Shown here in pieces: positions 1 through 10,544 of a DNA stretch of 64,000 nt. The DNA lies in contig NC_081412.1 of NCBI RefSeq assembly GCF_030272615.1, forward strand, positions 694,842,083 through 694,906,082. The letters run 5' to 3'. Numbering within the stretch: position 1 is the first letter of the stretch; each line of letters begins with the position of its first letter. The notes below the pieces were generated by a model that saw only the letters and a program-made list of their open reading frames with translations, was not told the origin of the DNA and ran no database searches. Source of the DNA: Cryptomeria japonica (Eukaryota > Streptophyta > Pinopsida > Cupressales > Cupressaceae). The position numbers and the translations under genes were made by a program.

Positions 1-266
1 AACAACACAACTAAATGATTAATGAGCTCATATTTTAAATCTTCATTTTGGGCATTCCACCGTGTACTTATGGTGGGCCTAAAGATCTCCAATGTAATAT
101 CATTTAGATGTTTACAAAAACTATCATTTCCTACAAAAAGATCATGGGATCATTAGTCTAAAAAGAGTGATCAATAAGTAAATTTCAATTGGATTATATA
201 TAATAATAATTAAAACATTCTAAAGTACTTGGGACCTTCTCTATCTTTATGGGAATGAATCCTCAG

Positions 267-550
267 TCACCACAAATGTGACCGGCAATGTTCCCATTCT
301 AGTAACATGAGAAGATCTAGGAAATGTGTTAAAACAACACCGGTACTAGTGGCCTCTACATCCTCGGGTACATGTCCTGACACATATTCTGGCATGTGTT
401 CACTGCCATAGGGTGCACTACTTGATTTATGCATGCTATGTGTTGTCAACATTTTAGTTGACAATATATGTACGGATGATGGGGTTGAATGATGCGATGT
501 ATGCATAGGAAGATCAAGATTGACACTTGCACCAACCCCTACTCCTCGGG
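267..550 (-). pseudogene. 3' part of the last exon of a decayed host gene, split by E1
   Basis: This open reading frame on the minus strand runs leftward from the E1 insertion point to a TGA at 267. If E1 and one copy of its 5-bp duplication are removed, the frame continues without a stop from the opposite flank (13198 to 13138) through the junction into this segment, giving roughly 115 codons. The product is rich in Ser, His, Thr and Val, with no motif that I recognise. A pyrimidine-rich tract ending in an AG acceptor lies just before 13198, so the joined segment looks like a terminal exon. The frame continuity is seen directly; that this was a real gene is inference. Positions 1-266 downstream hold nothing recognisable. 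Confidence 0.4.
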
Positions 551-1247
551 TGTTATGGGATCTTTTCCCATGGAATGAAATTGTAATAAAGAGGATTAAA
601 TAAATCTAATTATGAACATTATTATGAAGGTGTGTGACTTTTGTAAGCACCCTTGAGACATTATTTAAAACCTATGAATGAATAGACAAAGAACAATATA
701 GGATAGAGAATAATACAAGAGAAGGATAAACTGAAAGGAGCACAACAGAGGATAGTTAAGGTCTAGTGGTTGGGCATTGAGCATTGGAGAAGGGGCATAT
801 AGTGTGTGACCAACTCGGGGTACACGTACACCTGGGAGTGTCCTGGCCAGGGTTGTGTTTATTTCATGTCGTGAAGGCATGTGGGGTTTTGTGTAAGAAC
901 TGTGTCCTCCTGGAGTGCTCCCTTGCCTGGAAACCCTATACCTATAACTAATCCTTTGCGTGCAGGAAAGAAACCTCTCTGTGATTTACATATATGCATT
1001 AATCAATTTCATATTGTCATTGCCCTAATGTTTCACCATTGCAAATCATTATCTCAATGTTTTATATATTCTGAGTAATTAGTTTATCATTACTTGAATA
1101 AATTACTTTGATACTTTATTAAAACATTGTGTAAACACTTAATAATAAATCATGAATTTAACACCTTAATATTAAATTATCTATCTTAGGTAAAAGGTTA
1201 ATCCACTATTGATACTTAATAAATCATAAGGGAAAAGAACTATTACA
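551..1247 (+). repeat. E1 5' LTR
   Basis: A 697-bp copy of the repeat at 12390-13137. It begins TGTTATGGG, ends TATTACA and is followed four bases later by the PBS. It lacks one copy of a 51-bp segment that is duplicated in the 3' LTR. Confidence 0.92.
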
Positions 1248-1250
1248 TTT

Positions 1251-1263
1251 TGGTATCAGAGCC
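1251..1263 (+). promoter_or_regulatory. E1 primer-binding site (initiator Met tRNA type)
   Basis: The 13-base stretch TGGTATCAGAGCC lies four bases after the 5' LTR. It is the usual minus-strand primer site of plant Copia-type elements. Confidence 0.9.
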
Positions 1264-3915
1264 TATTAAGATCAAATTGCTTAATTTTATTGTGTAATGT
1301 TATTTTAATTTTTATGTGTTGTACTTTAATTTCCATTATACATTGTAATTATATATAAAACTATAATCATTTTAAAATAATAATAATGACAAAAATAAAA
1401 CTATACTTTTTTAATTATTTAAGGTTTGCTACATTTAAAATAATAATAATAATAAAAATAAAACTATACTTTTTTTTTTATAAAATTAAATTTTTGATAT
1501 GATCGCCTTTTAAAATTTTATTTATTAAAATCTTTATGTTTTGACGGGTGATATTAATTAATGTTAAGCTATTGTGATTTAAAGAAATTTTTATTTTCAA
1601 TATATTATATTTTTTTATTTTTTTTTATTTTTTTATTTTGTACTCTCTTGATTAGACTTTACAAATTCCTATCCTTTTAGTTTACCTGATAGCAACTCCC
1701 TAAACCTTATAGTATTTACTATTTTGTTAAAAAAAACAAAAAAAACCTTAGAATAAAGGAATAGTGTATTTGAATAAATAAATATGAGGGTTAATATATC
1801 TTGAATTTTTTACTTACCCTCACAATTTAAATCGGCAATATCTGACCGTCATTTACCTCCTATTGCAATTCAGTATTTATCTCCACTAATATCATTTACC
1901 TACTATTGTAATTAAATATTTACCTCCAATGATAAGATTCACCTCTTTGAATTTGTTTCTAAGCTTTTCAAAATTCATTCTCTATACATCCTACAATCAT
2001 AGTGTTTTGTACAAACATGTACATCATGGCAATTGTAGCTACAAAGTAAAATTTCTTCATTCCTTGGCCTTGGATGTTGTTCATTTCTATAGAGTAAATC
2101 TACTTGGAAATTAAAAAATCATTTTCAACATATCAATTATGTGGATATGTTGCAATCTTGGGGTTGGATGACACCATGTTTGTTTGAGTTCATTTTATCA
2201 AACTAGCCATGACTTCTAACTGCTTCCATAGTATGCATACATGACTATAATCTATTAATGCTTTTGTTTCATCTTCTCTTTAAAGCACATGGTGAGGTTT
2301 GTTCTTTAGGGTTCATATCATAGCATTAGCTTTCCAAATTCTCTAATTGACAGACAGCGTGTAACTCATTATAAAATGTGAGGCGAAAAGATAAACCTGT
2401 CTGTGATAAACCTCTTGCACACTCAAACTTAGGATTAGAAAATAAACCACCTCTAAATAAAATCACAGAATAATCTCTAACTTTATCAGAATAATAAATT
2501 AATTTCTGACCCATGTTGTAATTAAAATTTACATGGGATAAATAATAACTGAAGATTAATTTACATTCAAATTAAAAAATATAAAAATGAGATTAAATTA
2601 CCAAGGCAAATATAATCAATTACTAAATTATTAACTAATTTGATAAAAATGCAAGGTTCCTATGAAAAGTAATCAAATTCATAAAGTTACTCACTACTGA
2701 TCAAATTCACAAATTAAATGAATTAATTTGAAAAATATAACTTCAAATTTGTAGCAATTATAATCTTATACTTCTTATATTCAATAATTTGTTGTAGTGC
2801 CATCTACACATAATTACAGGAAATTTATCCACAATTTTCTATTATACTAAAACATATCCTTTACCATATTTCACTTTAGAGTTACTTTATCACCTTCCCT
2901 ATTTATGCTCCTAACACAGCCAGGAAGTACTTAGATTAGGTTTTAGAGATTTCCGAAAGCACTTAAGTGTCATCTTGTATTTTGCTTAAATAGCTCCGCC
3001 CACAATTTTAATAGGTAAATGAAATTCTAGTACAATCTCAAATTTCAAAATGATACATCAAAACAATGACTTAGACATACAACTGCTAGGGTTAGCAAGT
3101 GGCCTTTCCAGTTTCTAAAGTTAAAACTTAAATTGAGAAGAAAAGAATATAATAGGATGAATACAATTTATAAATTAGGTAGTACCAGCATTATGAGTGC
3201 TAAGTTAGTATAGATAAAATAAAAATGATTGTTGTCATTTAGTGACCACAAACAAATTTAAAGAAGTATAAAGAGAGGAACTATATGCGGGTTGCTAATG
3301 GGAATGCCAAAATCGTTTCTTTGTTTTGAAAATAATAATTTCCTCTAAGTCATCATTAGGTAAATCATCTTTCATATTATGAAAGATTATATTAATAAAT
3401 AATTTATTGATTGAATTTGTAATGGAAAACTAACAAAAGACTTCGTAGCTAAAGTTTCTTTTTGGCTTCAAATTCTTAATATTAAAATGTGATGAAAATG
3501 TCTATTTTCGTCAACAATCTCAAATCCATTGCATTGGCCTATAATATCTCAATTGAATATGGAACTTAATGATACAAGTTAAAATCCCACATCACACCTT
3601 CAAATTTGGTTGTACAATATTTACATCAAGAAATTTCATGATTGATGATATGGATGCACAGTCAATATAACTATTAATTCATTCAATCTAAAATTTAAAG
3701 GGTCCTTTCAGAAAACTATTCTTCTAATCACAATGGGTACAAAGAAAATCGAACTAATTTTTATGTCATAGGTAAGGATATAGGCTATAACATGATCCAA
3801 AGATGACACTGGATCAATAAGATGAAGGTTACCTTGTCCATCCTCTTTCAAGAAGTTTGATTTATTCACTTGAGAAAGTGTATTTTGTTGAGGATATCCT
3901 AATCCTTTTGACCTT
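1264..3915 (+). other. E1 interior, left part, essentially non-coding
   Basis: About 2.65 kb of AT-rich DNA with poly-A and poly-T runs and no recognisable retroelement domain. Short open frames here are no longer than chance would give. The one exception is a minus-strand frame at about 3752-3915 that stays open across the E2 insertion point into 10545-10620 when E2 is removed, for roughly 75-80 codons. Its product is unrecognised. Confidence 0.7.
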
Positions 3916-3920
3916 TTAAT

Positions 3921-4695
3921 TGTTGGCATATGCACACTCCAATGAGACATTGTAGCTGATTGAAGGTTTTATCATTGATGGCAACCTTACAATCCTATGG
4001 CATCGGCAAGGCATTACACTGACACTAGCAAGATCAGACTCTACACCGACAGAGAAAGGAAGCATACCGGTATAGAGGCTGACATGATTTTTGTTATATA
4101 ATATTTTGTTATTATTGTAAAATCTTTGTAAGCTGACTTGGCATCATTGTAAAATGACTCTTATATAAGAGAGATCATTGTAGAACATTTGTAAGCAAGA
4201 TAATGGAATATATTAGGCAAAATAAGGTAGACCTATTATGCGAATTATAGGTTAAGGGTTTATGTTAGAATCAAAGTAGAAACCGGTACTAGATCTAGCA
4301 TTATAGATGCTATTCTGAAGCAATACAAGATATTGGATTTATATAATCCATCATTGTAAGTCAGTGAGACTTCCCATTGAGCAGTGAGCTCTAGGCAGTT
4401 GGCCTTCCTGCATGTGCAGGCCCCTCTTGTAAGTAATATTCTCTTATTGGCTAGTAAGTGAATATTGTGGGTCACAAATCCCACCGAGTTTTTTCCCACA
4501 CCAGGTTTCCTCATTAAAACATTGTGTTATGGTGTGTTTTTCATGTGGATGCTTTTAATTCTATTTATTACATTATTTCTTGCATATCGGTACACTGTTA
4601 TAATATGTTCTACATGTTTTAAGTTAAGAAATTCAATTCACCAGTCAGATACTGGTTCACCCCCCCCCCCCTCAATATCTGTGGGAATCCTAACA
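3921..4695 (+). repeat. E2 5' LTR
   Basis: A 775-bp LTR. Compared with the 3' copy it lacks about 23 bp within the ACCGG-motif region and has lost several CpG positions by C-to-T or G-to-A changes. A hairpin with a poly-C loop lies at 4646-4681, 14 bases before the LTR end. Confidence 0.93.
4646..4681 (+). promoter_or_regulatory. LTR-end hairpin with C-rich loop (E2, 5' LTR)
   Basis: The left arm CAGATACTGG pairs with the right arm TCAATATCTG apart from decayed positions. The loop is TTCAC, a long C run, then CT. The 3' LTR copy at 10489-10525 has a perfect 10-bp stem. Related hairpins occur in E3, E4, E7 and E8. Confidence 0.7.
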
Positions 4696-4697
4696 AT

Positions 4698-4709
4698 TGG
4701 TATCAGAGC
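4698..4709 (+). promoter_or_regulatory. E2 primer-binding site
   Basis: TGGTATCAGAGC lies two bases after the 5' LTR and matches the initiator Met tRNA 3' end, as in other plant Copia elements. Confidence 0.92.
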
Positions 4710-4766
4710 TTGGTCCTCTATTTTTAGAAGCCTAACAGCTTGAGGAATATCTTGACACCGGTAGAG

Positions 4767-5927
4767 ATGGAAAATCTGATGAAGCAACTAGAAGCAGCTC
4801 TCTCAGACTATGATGCAGAGAAATTGAAAAACATCAAACTAGAAGATGATCTAAAGGCAGCCCAGGATATCATTCAGGCACTTCAAGAAAAAACTACCAT
4901 TGCAAGAAATAAGAGAAGAGAACTTTGTGAAAAGATGCAAAATGAGAATGATGAAAAGGAATCACTTAATGGTATGATAAACAAGCTGAAACAAGAGAAC
5001 ATGACAACAAAGAATGAGATGCAGGATATGACTATGAGATTTTGTAAGGAAATTGAAGATAGGAAGAAGAATGAAGAAGAATTGACCAGAAGACTAAGTG
5101 ATGCTACAAATGAGAACACAAGACTTAGCTATGAAAATGATTTGTTGAAGACAAACCTGATGCACACTCAGAATGACTCAAATGAACTGATGAGGCAGAA
5201 AGAAGTCTTAGAAAGAGAACTAGATACTGCAAATCAACATAAAGAGAAATTCAAGAAAAGCTCAGAGGAACTTGGTAACTTGCTGAAGAATCAAAAACCT
5301 AAAGGTGACACTTCTGGAATTGGCTTTGAAGTTAGAGAAAGCTCCAATACTGCAAACACTCAGGATCACAAAAAACCGATAAGGCAACCTAATGCTTATA
5401 AATTCAATGGAAAATGCTTTAACTGTAATATGTATGGTCATAGAGAAAATGAATGTAGATCTAGAAATTATCAGAATATCAACACACCCACCGGTCAATG
5501 TTCAAAATGCAACAAAGTTGGTCACAACTCTAAAAATTGTAGAATGAATGTGAGATGTTATGTTTGTGGAAGATTTGGACACCTATCTAATCAATGTAGA
5601 ACACAAACTGACATAGGTTATGGAAAGGCTATTCGGAAAAATAATGTGACTTGTTATGCATGTAACAAGATTGGGCATATTGCAAAATTTTGTAGAAGTA
5701 AAGGATCACTGACAGACAACAAAGGTCCTAGTTTGAAAGGAAAAGAAAAATTTGAAGAGGTTAAGCAAGAATTCTCAAAACAATGGATTAGAAAGTCAGA
5801 CCTAAATATTGTTGGGAATACTCCTCCACCGGTAGAACAAATCAACACTCCACCAGCAGGATAGAGTAGTGCTTCACCGACTGGACAGAGTAATACTCCA
5901 CTGGCAGGAAGCTCTTCATCAAATTGA
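4767..5927 (+). CDS. E2 ORF1: coiled-coil protein with four CCHC zinc knuckles
   Basis: The first ATG after the PBS (4767) opens a frame to a TAG at 5862-5864. That TAG looks like a mutated glutamine codon, because the frame then runs on to a TGA at 5925-5927. Residues from about 5 to 185 are heptad-rich, charged and glutamate/lysine-dense, predicting a long coiled coil. Four knuckles of the form C-X2-C-X4-H-X4-C follow between about residues 215 and 315, with cores CFNCNMYGH, CSKCNKVGH, CYVCGRFGH and CYACNKIGH. A proline-rich tail ends the protein. Zinc knuckles bind nucleic acid in retroviral and Copia Gag proteins, so a Gag-like RNA-packaging role is likely but inferred. Usual Copia Gag has one knuckle, and no standard Gag core was seen. 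The homologous frame in E7 has five knuckle positions. Confidence 0.82.
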
Positions 5928-6235
5928 AGAAAATTTTCTTGAGGGTTTGGCAATCAAATGAGACATATGCTATAATTCCCTTGATTAATGGTGAGAATTT
6001 GGAAATTACTTCTATATCGACAGACAATGTTAAGTGACTACTTAACTAGAATACTTTAAATGTGGTAGTTGGTAGTTCGACATTATAAATTTGTGGTTTT
6101 GGCTCCATTTCATTTCACCAAGATTTCAAACATTCAAAGAGCACTAAATTTCTAGAGCTAAGGCATTTCGAGAAAAGAGGCAAAGCACTTCAATAATTGA
6201 TCCATCCAAAGGTAGAAAAAAATGTATTTATCATC
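5928..6235 (+). other. Spacer between E2 ORF1 and ORF2
   Basis: About 300 bases with no long frame. It separates the two genes of E2, and E7 has a comparable gap (40488-41066). How the downstream frame was translated (second transcript, splicing or internal start) cannot be seen. Confidence 0.6.
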
Positions 6236-9200
6236 ATGGCATCCTCCTCTGCACCTGAATTCATAGCAAACCCTACAGTAGTTGAGGTTATAAAATGCCC
6301 TAGGCCCGTATTTCAGCTAGTTCCTGAGGTAGCTAAGAAAGATGACAATGCAGGTGCTTTTTCCCAAATTCCAAAAGGAATTGTTTTCGCAGAACATCCC
6401 AGAATATGCATTCATTGCAACATAGAGGAATTAGGAGATGAAGAAATTAAAAACATGTATAAGACTATTATATGTGACAATTCTAGAAATGTAAAACCTA
6501 AACATAAAATTGTTGAAACCCTAGGATTCACTGAAATCCTCTGCATTCCTGAATTTCCCAAGGAAGTGATTAGGATAGTTTTAAGCAAGGTAAATGGTTC
6601 ATTCTTTTGGCTTGATTCAGTTCACAAAATTACAAAGGAAGCTGTGAAAGCAGTAACAGGGTTACCTACCATCGGTAATAGACCAGACAAGACCAAGAAG
6701 GTCTCCAATGACCTAGTAATGAACTTAACTGGTGCAACATTAGACAGAAGGTCTCTGAGGGTTAATGATGTGGCTGATATAAATGCGAGATTTGTTAGCA
6801 TGATTTTAGGGTACAAAGCAACTCATGCAAACAGACTTAACTCAGTTTCCAGTTTATGCATTAAGAGTGCTTATGACATGGTGAAAAAGAATGTAAAAAT
6901 TGATGTATGTGAATGGTTAAAAGATGAGTTGATTGATAACTTAGGCAAAATCAAGAAGGATAAGAAAGGAACTTTTAGATTTGGAAATCTACTTGTATTC
7001 TTGATGCTACACATAACCAAATAGGTTCCCGGTATAGGCAATAAAAACCTTGGATTTGACATACTAGTAGGAAAACAGTTAATAGACCTATTCAACAACA
7101 TGGGTGAAAACAAAGAAAAGAATATTCATGACTATTTTCAAGCACTAAAGGTTAGGATGAACAAAAGGATTAGACTGTCATAGAAGATTGTCAACAAATA
7201 CAAGGATGATATATGTTTTGTAATAAAAAGGGATGAGATCTGGATGGAATCAGTCATCCCTAGAACAATTTGGGTAACAGAGCTGGGTTATGAAACCGAT
7301 GATCATATCATTGAGACTTATGCTAAAGCACTTCTGGAAGCACCAAATCAACCTAAGGAAGAAGTATTTGGTAGTGCTGAGACCATAGAAAAACAAATTC
7401 AATCTAAGAGGAGAGTGAAAAAGGTTTAAGTAGTTGTGAGAAGAGGTTCTAGATAGGTTAAGGCTATTAAATAAAATGTACTGAAACAAACCGGTATCAC
7501 TGAGGATGAGTTAGGAGCTCTATAGCCTGAGACTCACCTATCACCGGTAGCTACTTCTTCAAAGAATGACATGCCTACAACTTTTAAAAGAGTTGCAAGG
7601 AAAAGGGATCCTTCACTGGCGTCCAGACCCTCGCCTAGAAGAACTAGACAAAAACAATAGGAAGTGAGGTCTCCGGTTAGAAAGACAACACCAAAGAAAA
7701 AGTTGACACCAAAGAAAAAGAAGACTAAACAAAACATGGCCCCTCTTGACAAATTGCTATATGAAATCATAGAGGAAGGGAAACTCAAGAACATAGGAAA
7801 GGTCTATGATACACTCTTAGTAGATGAAAAAGAAGAAGTTGAAAAGAGTGTCATTTTACATATGGACATCTATAAGAAGTTCTTAATGGAAGTGATAGAT
7901 GATCTACCAGATGAATTGTTCAAAAGACTGGAAGCAATAAGACAAGTTGTTGTAGAGCTTGATAAGAAAATCAAAATTGAAAAGTTACTTGTTGTTTGCC
8001 TAATAAATTCACCTAAGGAGATAGATGACTAAATTGCAGAAGCCAACCGGTTAGTATTCTCTATTGTACACCAAAATATTGCATTAATGGTTGGAAGAGT
8101 GAATGAAGTAACAGAGGAAACATAAAATGCATGGGACATATTCCTTATTGAGAAAAAAAAACAGGAAGAGTATAGGAACCCCAAACCATTAAAGGTATAC
8201 CAGAAGGAGAAAGACAAAGGAAAAGGAAAGGTTGGTGGACCTCCGAGCATCAAAGTAAAAGACAACTTACTTCCACCACCTCCAATTACATCACCGGTAA
8301 CAACTACTAAAGATCAACTGGCAGATGAGAGTATGGACATAGAGGTTACAAATCCTAACCCTGAGGTACTATACACAGTTGATGTTGATACACAAAAGGT
8401 CAACATTATGATAGATAAAGATACAACCGACAAGACAGATATGGCTAGTGAGCCACCGGCAATTGACAACATTGACAATACTGAAGGAAAAGTTGAAGTT
8501 GATAACACAAAGCAACAGGTAGAGACTCAGACTAAGACTGAAATAGAGCAACAAACAGAGAGACAAGTAGAGCAATAGGCTCTAGAACAGCAACAAGTTC
8601 ATGTGGAAATAGTGCCACCAGCAATAGGAGAAGATCAAAAACCTTTGCTTAAGGAAATGGAAACATAGACTGACCTACCAGAGGTCACTACAAGCTTGGT
8701 TACTTCCTCCACCGGTGGAATTTAGAATGTTGGATCCTCCTCAGTAGGCTATAAATCAACAAATGTAACTGAATTACTTTTGGACTCCATCAAAAGGATA
8801 ACAGATTGTAGTTCATAGGCTTATAAAGTTGTAGATGACACAATCCCAATTTTGAAGATGATAGCTCCTAACTGTAACATAGACAATAAGGATTATTTAA
8901 GCCAAATTAACACTTTTTGTAAATACATCACTAAGAACACAGAGACTGTTGAGCAAATAAAGGAAGAGGCATTGAAGTTTAAGTTAGAAATTGAAAAGCA
9001 AAAATTCTTTGAAGATCAGATAAAGAAGTGTACTAGGGAATTTGACACACTTCTATCGGAACTATGTAACTTATTGAAGGAATTTAAAACTCTGTACAGA
9101 GATACTTGCAAGACAAACTTTTTGACAGTAGACATAGATAAGAAAATGAGCAAGGTACATGATGAAATCAATAAACTTGCTGACAATTTTGTTAACTCAC

Positions 9201-9595
9201 CTGATTCATTATCAGTTTTTGAACAAAGGATAACAAGTTTTGAGGAAGAGTTACTTAAGTTAGGAAGATAAAAGGAGAGAATAGTAAATAAGGCAAAGAA
9301 TTTGAGACTAAGACTGAGTCCAAGATCGGACTATCTAGCATCATTACAAAAGGAAATATCTGAGGCACTAGTATAGGGACAGAGAACACTGGCAGAGCAT
9401 ATGCAACACCTCACCGGTACAATTCAAAGAACAGGGACAACAATAAAGGACAACAAGAAGTTTATGGAAAGTATAAACTTGATTTTGGTAGATCTTTTTC
9501 AAATTGTAACCACCTAGTTACAAGGTTCAAACTACAACTCTACTGACACCTTGACAACCTTTGTCATTGATGCCAAAGGGGGAGTAGTAGTATGA
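6236..9595 (+). pseudogene. E2 ORF2: conserved unknown protein, about 1,120 codons, broken by stops
   Basis: All open segments from the ATG at 6236 (a 5'-extended frame opens at 6197) to the TGA at 9593-9595 share one reading frame. They are interrupted by roughly fifteen stops, mostly TAG at likely former CAG or TGG codons. Residues 1 to about 260 form a globular region, including the strings KITKEAVKAVTGLPTIG and YDMVKKNVKIDVCEW. The E7 frame at 41067 aligns with this region by eye over much of its length. A basic lysine-rich stretch follows (about 7680-7730), then acidic and glutamine/threonine-rich linkers, and a C-terminal helical region (about 8850-9260). No protease, integrase or RT motif is present. 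The IT-x-E-x-V-x2-VTGLP pattern loosely recalls plant mobile-domain or retroelement-associated proteins, but I do not claim membership. Confidence 0.72.
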
Positions 9596-9741
9596 GAAAA
9601 TAACTGGCAAAAGACTTATCTACTTAGGGGGAGCTCTTATATTTTTGGTAACATATTTTTGGAAACATTTTTGGATTACAAGTTTTGGATACACTTTTGA
9701 ATTTTCTCATGAGTGTTGCCATCAATGCCAAAGGGGGAGAT
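9572..9741 (+). promoter_or_regulatory. E2 multiple polypurine tracts
   Basis: Three purine tracts are visible: GCCAAAGGGGGAG near 9572, TTAGGGGGAG at 9624-9633, and the LTR-adjacent GCCAAAGGGGGAGAT at 9727-9741. Repeated PPTs of this sequence upstream of the 3' LTR are a known Sirevirus hallmark. The last tract primes plus-strand synthesis directly at the LTR. Confidence 0.85.
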
Positions 9742-10539
9742 TGTTGGCATATGCACACTCCAATGAGACATTGTAGGTGATTGAAGGTTTTGTCATTGAT
9801 GGTAACCTTACAATCCAATGACACCGGCAAGGAATTACACCGGCACTAGGAAGATCAGACTCTACACCGGCACTCAGACCACTGGCACCGGCAGAGAAAG
9901 GAAGAATACCGGCACAGAGGCTGACAAGATTTTTGTTATATTATATTTTGTTTATTATTGTAAAATATTTGTAAGCCAACTTGGAATCATTGTAAAATGA
10001 CTCTTATATAAGAGAGATCATTGTAGAACATTTATAAGCAAGATAATGGAATATATTAGGTGAAATAGGGCAGACCTATTATACGAATTATAGGTTAAGG
10101 GTTTATGTAAGAAGCAGAGCAGAAACCGGTACTGGATCTGGCATTATAGATGCTATTCTGAAGCAGTACAAGATACTAGATTTATATAATCCATCATTGT
10201 AAGTCAGTGAGACTTCCCATTGAGTAGTGAGCTCTAGGCAGTTGGCCTTCCTACATGTGCAGGCCCCTCTTGTAAGTAATATTCTCTTATTGGCTAGTAA
10301 GTGAATATTTTGGGTCACAAATCCCATCGAGATTTTTCCCACACCGGGTTTCCTCGTTAAAACATTGTGTTATGGTGTGTTTTTCATGTGGATGCTTTTA
10401 ATTATGTTTATTGCATTATTTCTTGCATACCGGTACACTGTTATAATATGTTCTACATGTTTTAAGTTAAGAAATTCAATTCACCGATCAGATACTGATT
10501 CACCCCCCCCCCCTCTCAGTATCTGTGGGAATCCTAACA
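9742..10539 (+). repeat. E2 3' LTR
   Basis: A 798-bp LTR with six ACCGGC-type motifs between about 9820 and 9920 and a perfect-stem hairpin at 10489-10525. It ends CCTAACA immediately before the TTAAT duplication. Confidence 0.93.
10489..10525 (+). promoter_or_regulatory. LTR-end hairpin with C-rich loop (E2, 3' LTR)
   Basis: CAGATACTGA (10489-10498) and TCAGTATCTG (10516-10525) are exact reverse complements. The loop is TTCAC, a C run, then CTC. Confidence 0.75.
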
Positions 10540-10544
10540 TTAAT

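Larger units (their letters stand above)
3921..10539 (+). mobile_element. E2: pol-less two-ORF LTR retrotransposon with Sirevirus-type signals
   Basis: LTRs at 3921-4695 and 9742-10539 begin TGTTGGCAT and end CCTAACA. The 5-bp duplication TTAAT is identical on both sides (3916-3920 and 10540-10544). A PBS of the TGGTATCAGAGC type lies at 4698-4709, and several copies of an AAAGGGGGAG-type PPT lie at 9572-9741. These signals, plus ACCGG motifs in the LTR, are those described for Copia Sireviruses. The 5-kb interior holds two long frames (4767-5927 and 6236-9595) but no protease, integrase, RT or RNase H. The element is therefore non-autonomous, and it must have used proteins from a Sirevirus such as E3, E4 or E8. 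Confidence 0.93.

Noticed and set aside
880-1078. Short + strand frames in the E1 LTRs (881-1078 and 12768-12965) that are similar to each other
   Set aside because: They are the same LTR region read twice; similarity comes from the repeat, and nothing suggests a protein.
4883-5953. Minus-strand frames opposite E2 ORF1
   Set aside because: Shadow frames of a lysine/glutamate-rich coding strand; low-complexity Phe/Ser/Leu products.
3921-10539. E2 considered as an endogenous pararetrovirus because of its zinc knuckles and large second ORF
   Set aside because: It has true LTRs, a 5-bp target duplication, and no RT, movement or coat protein motif.
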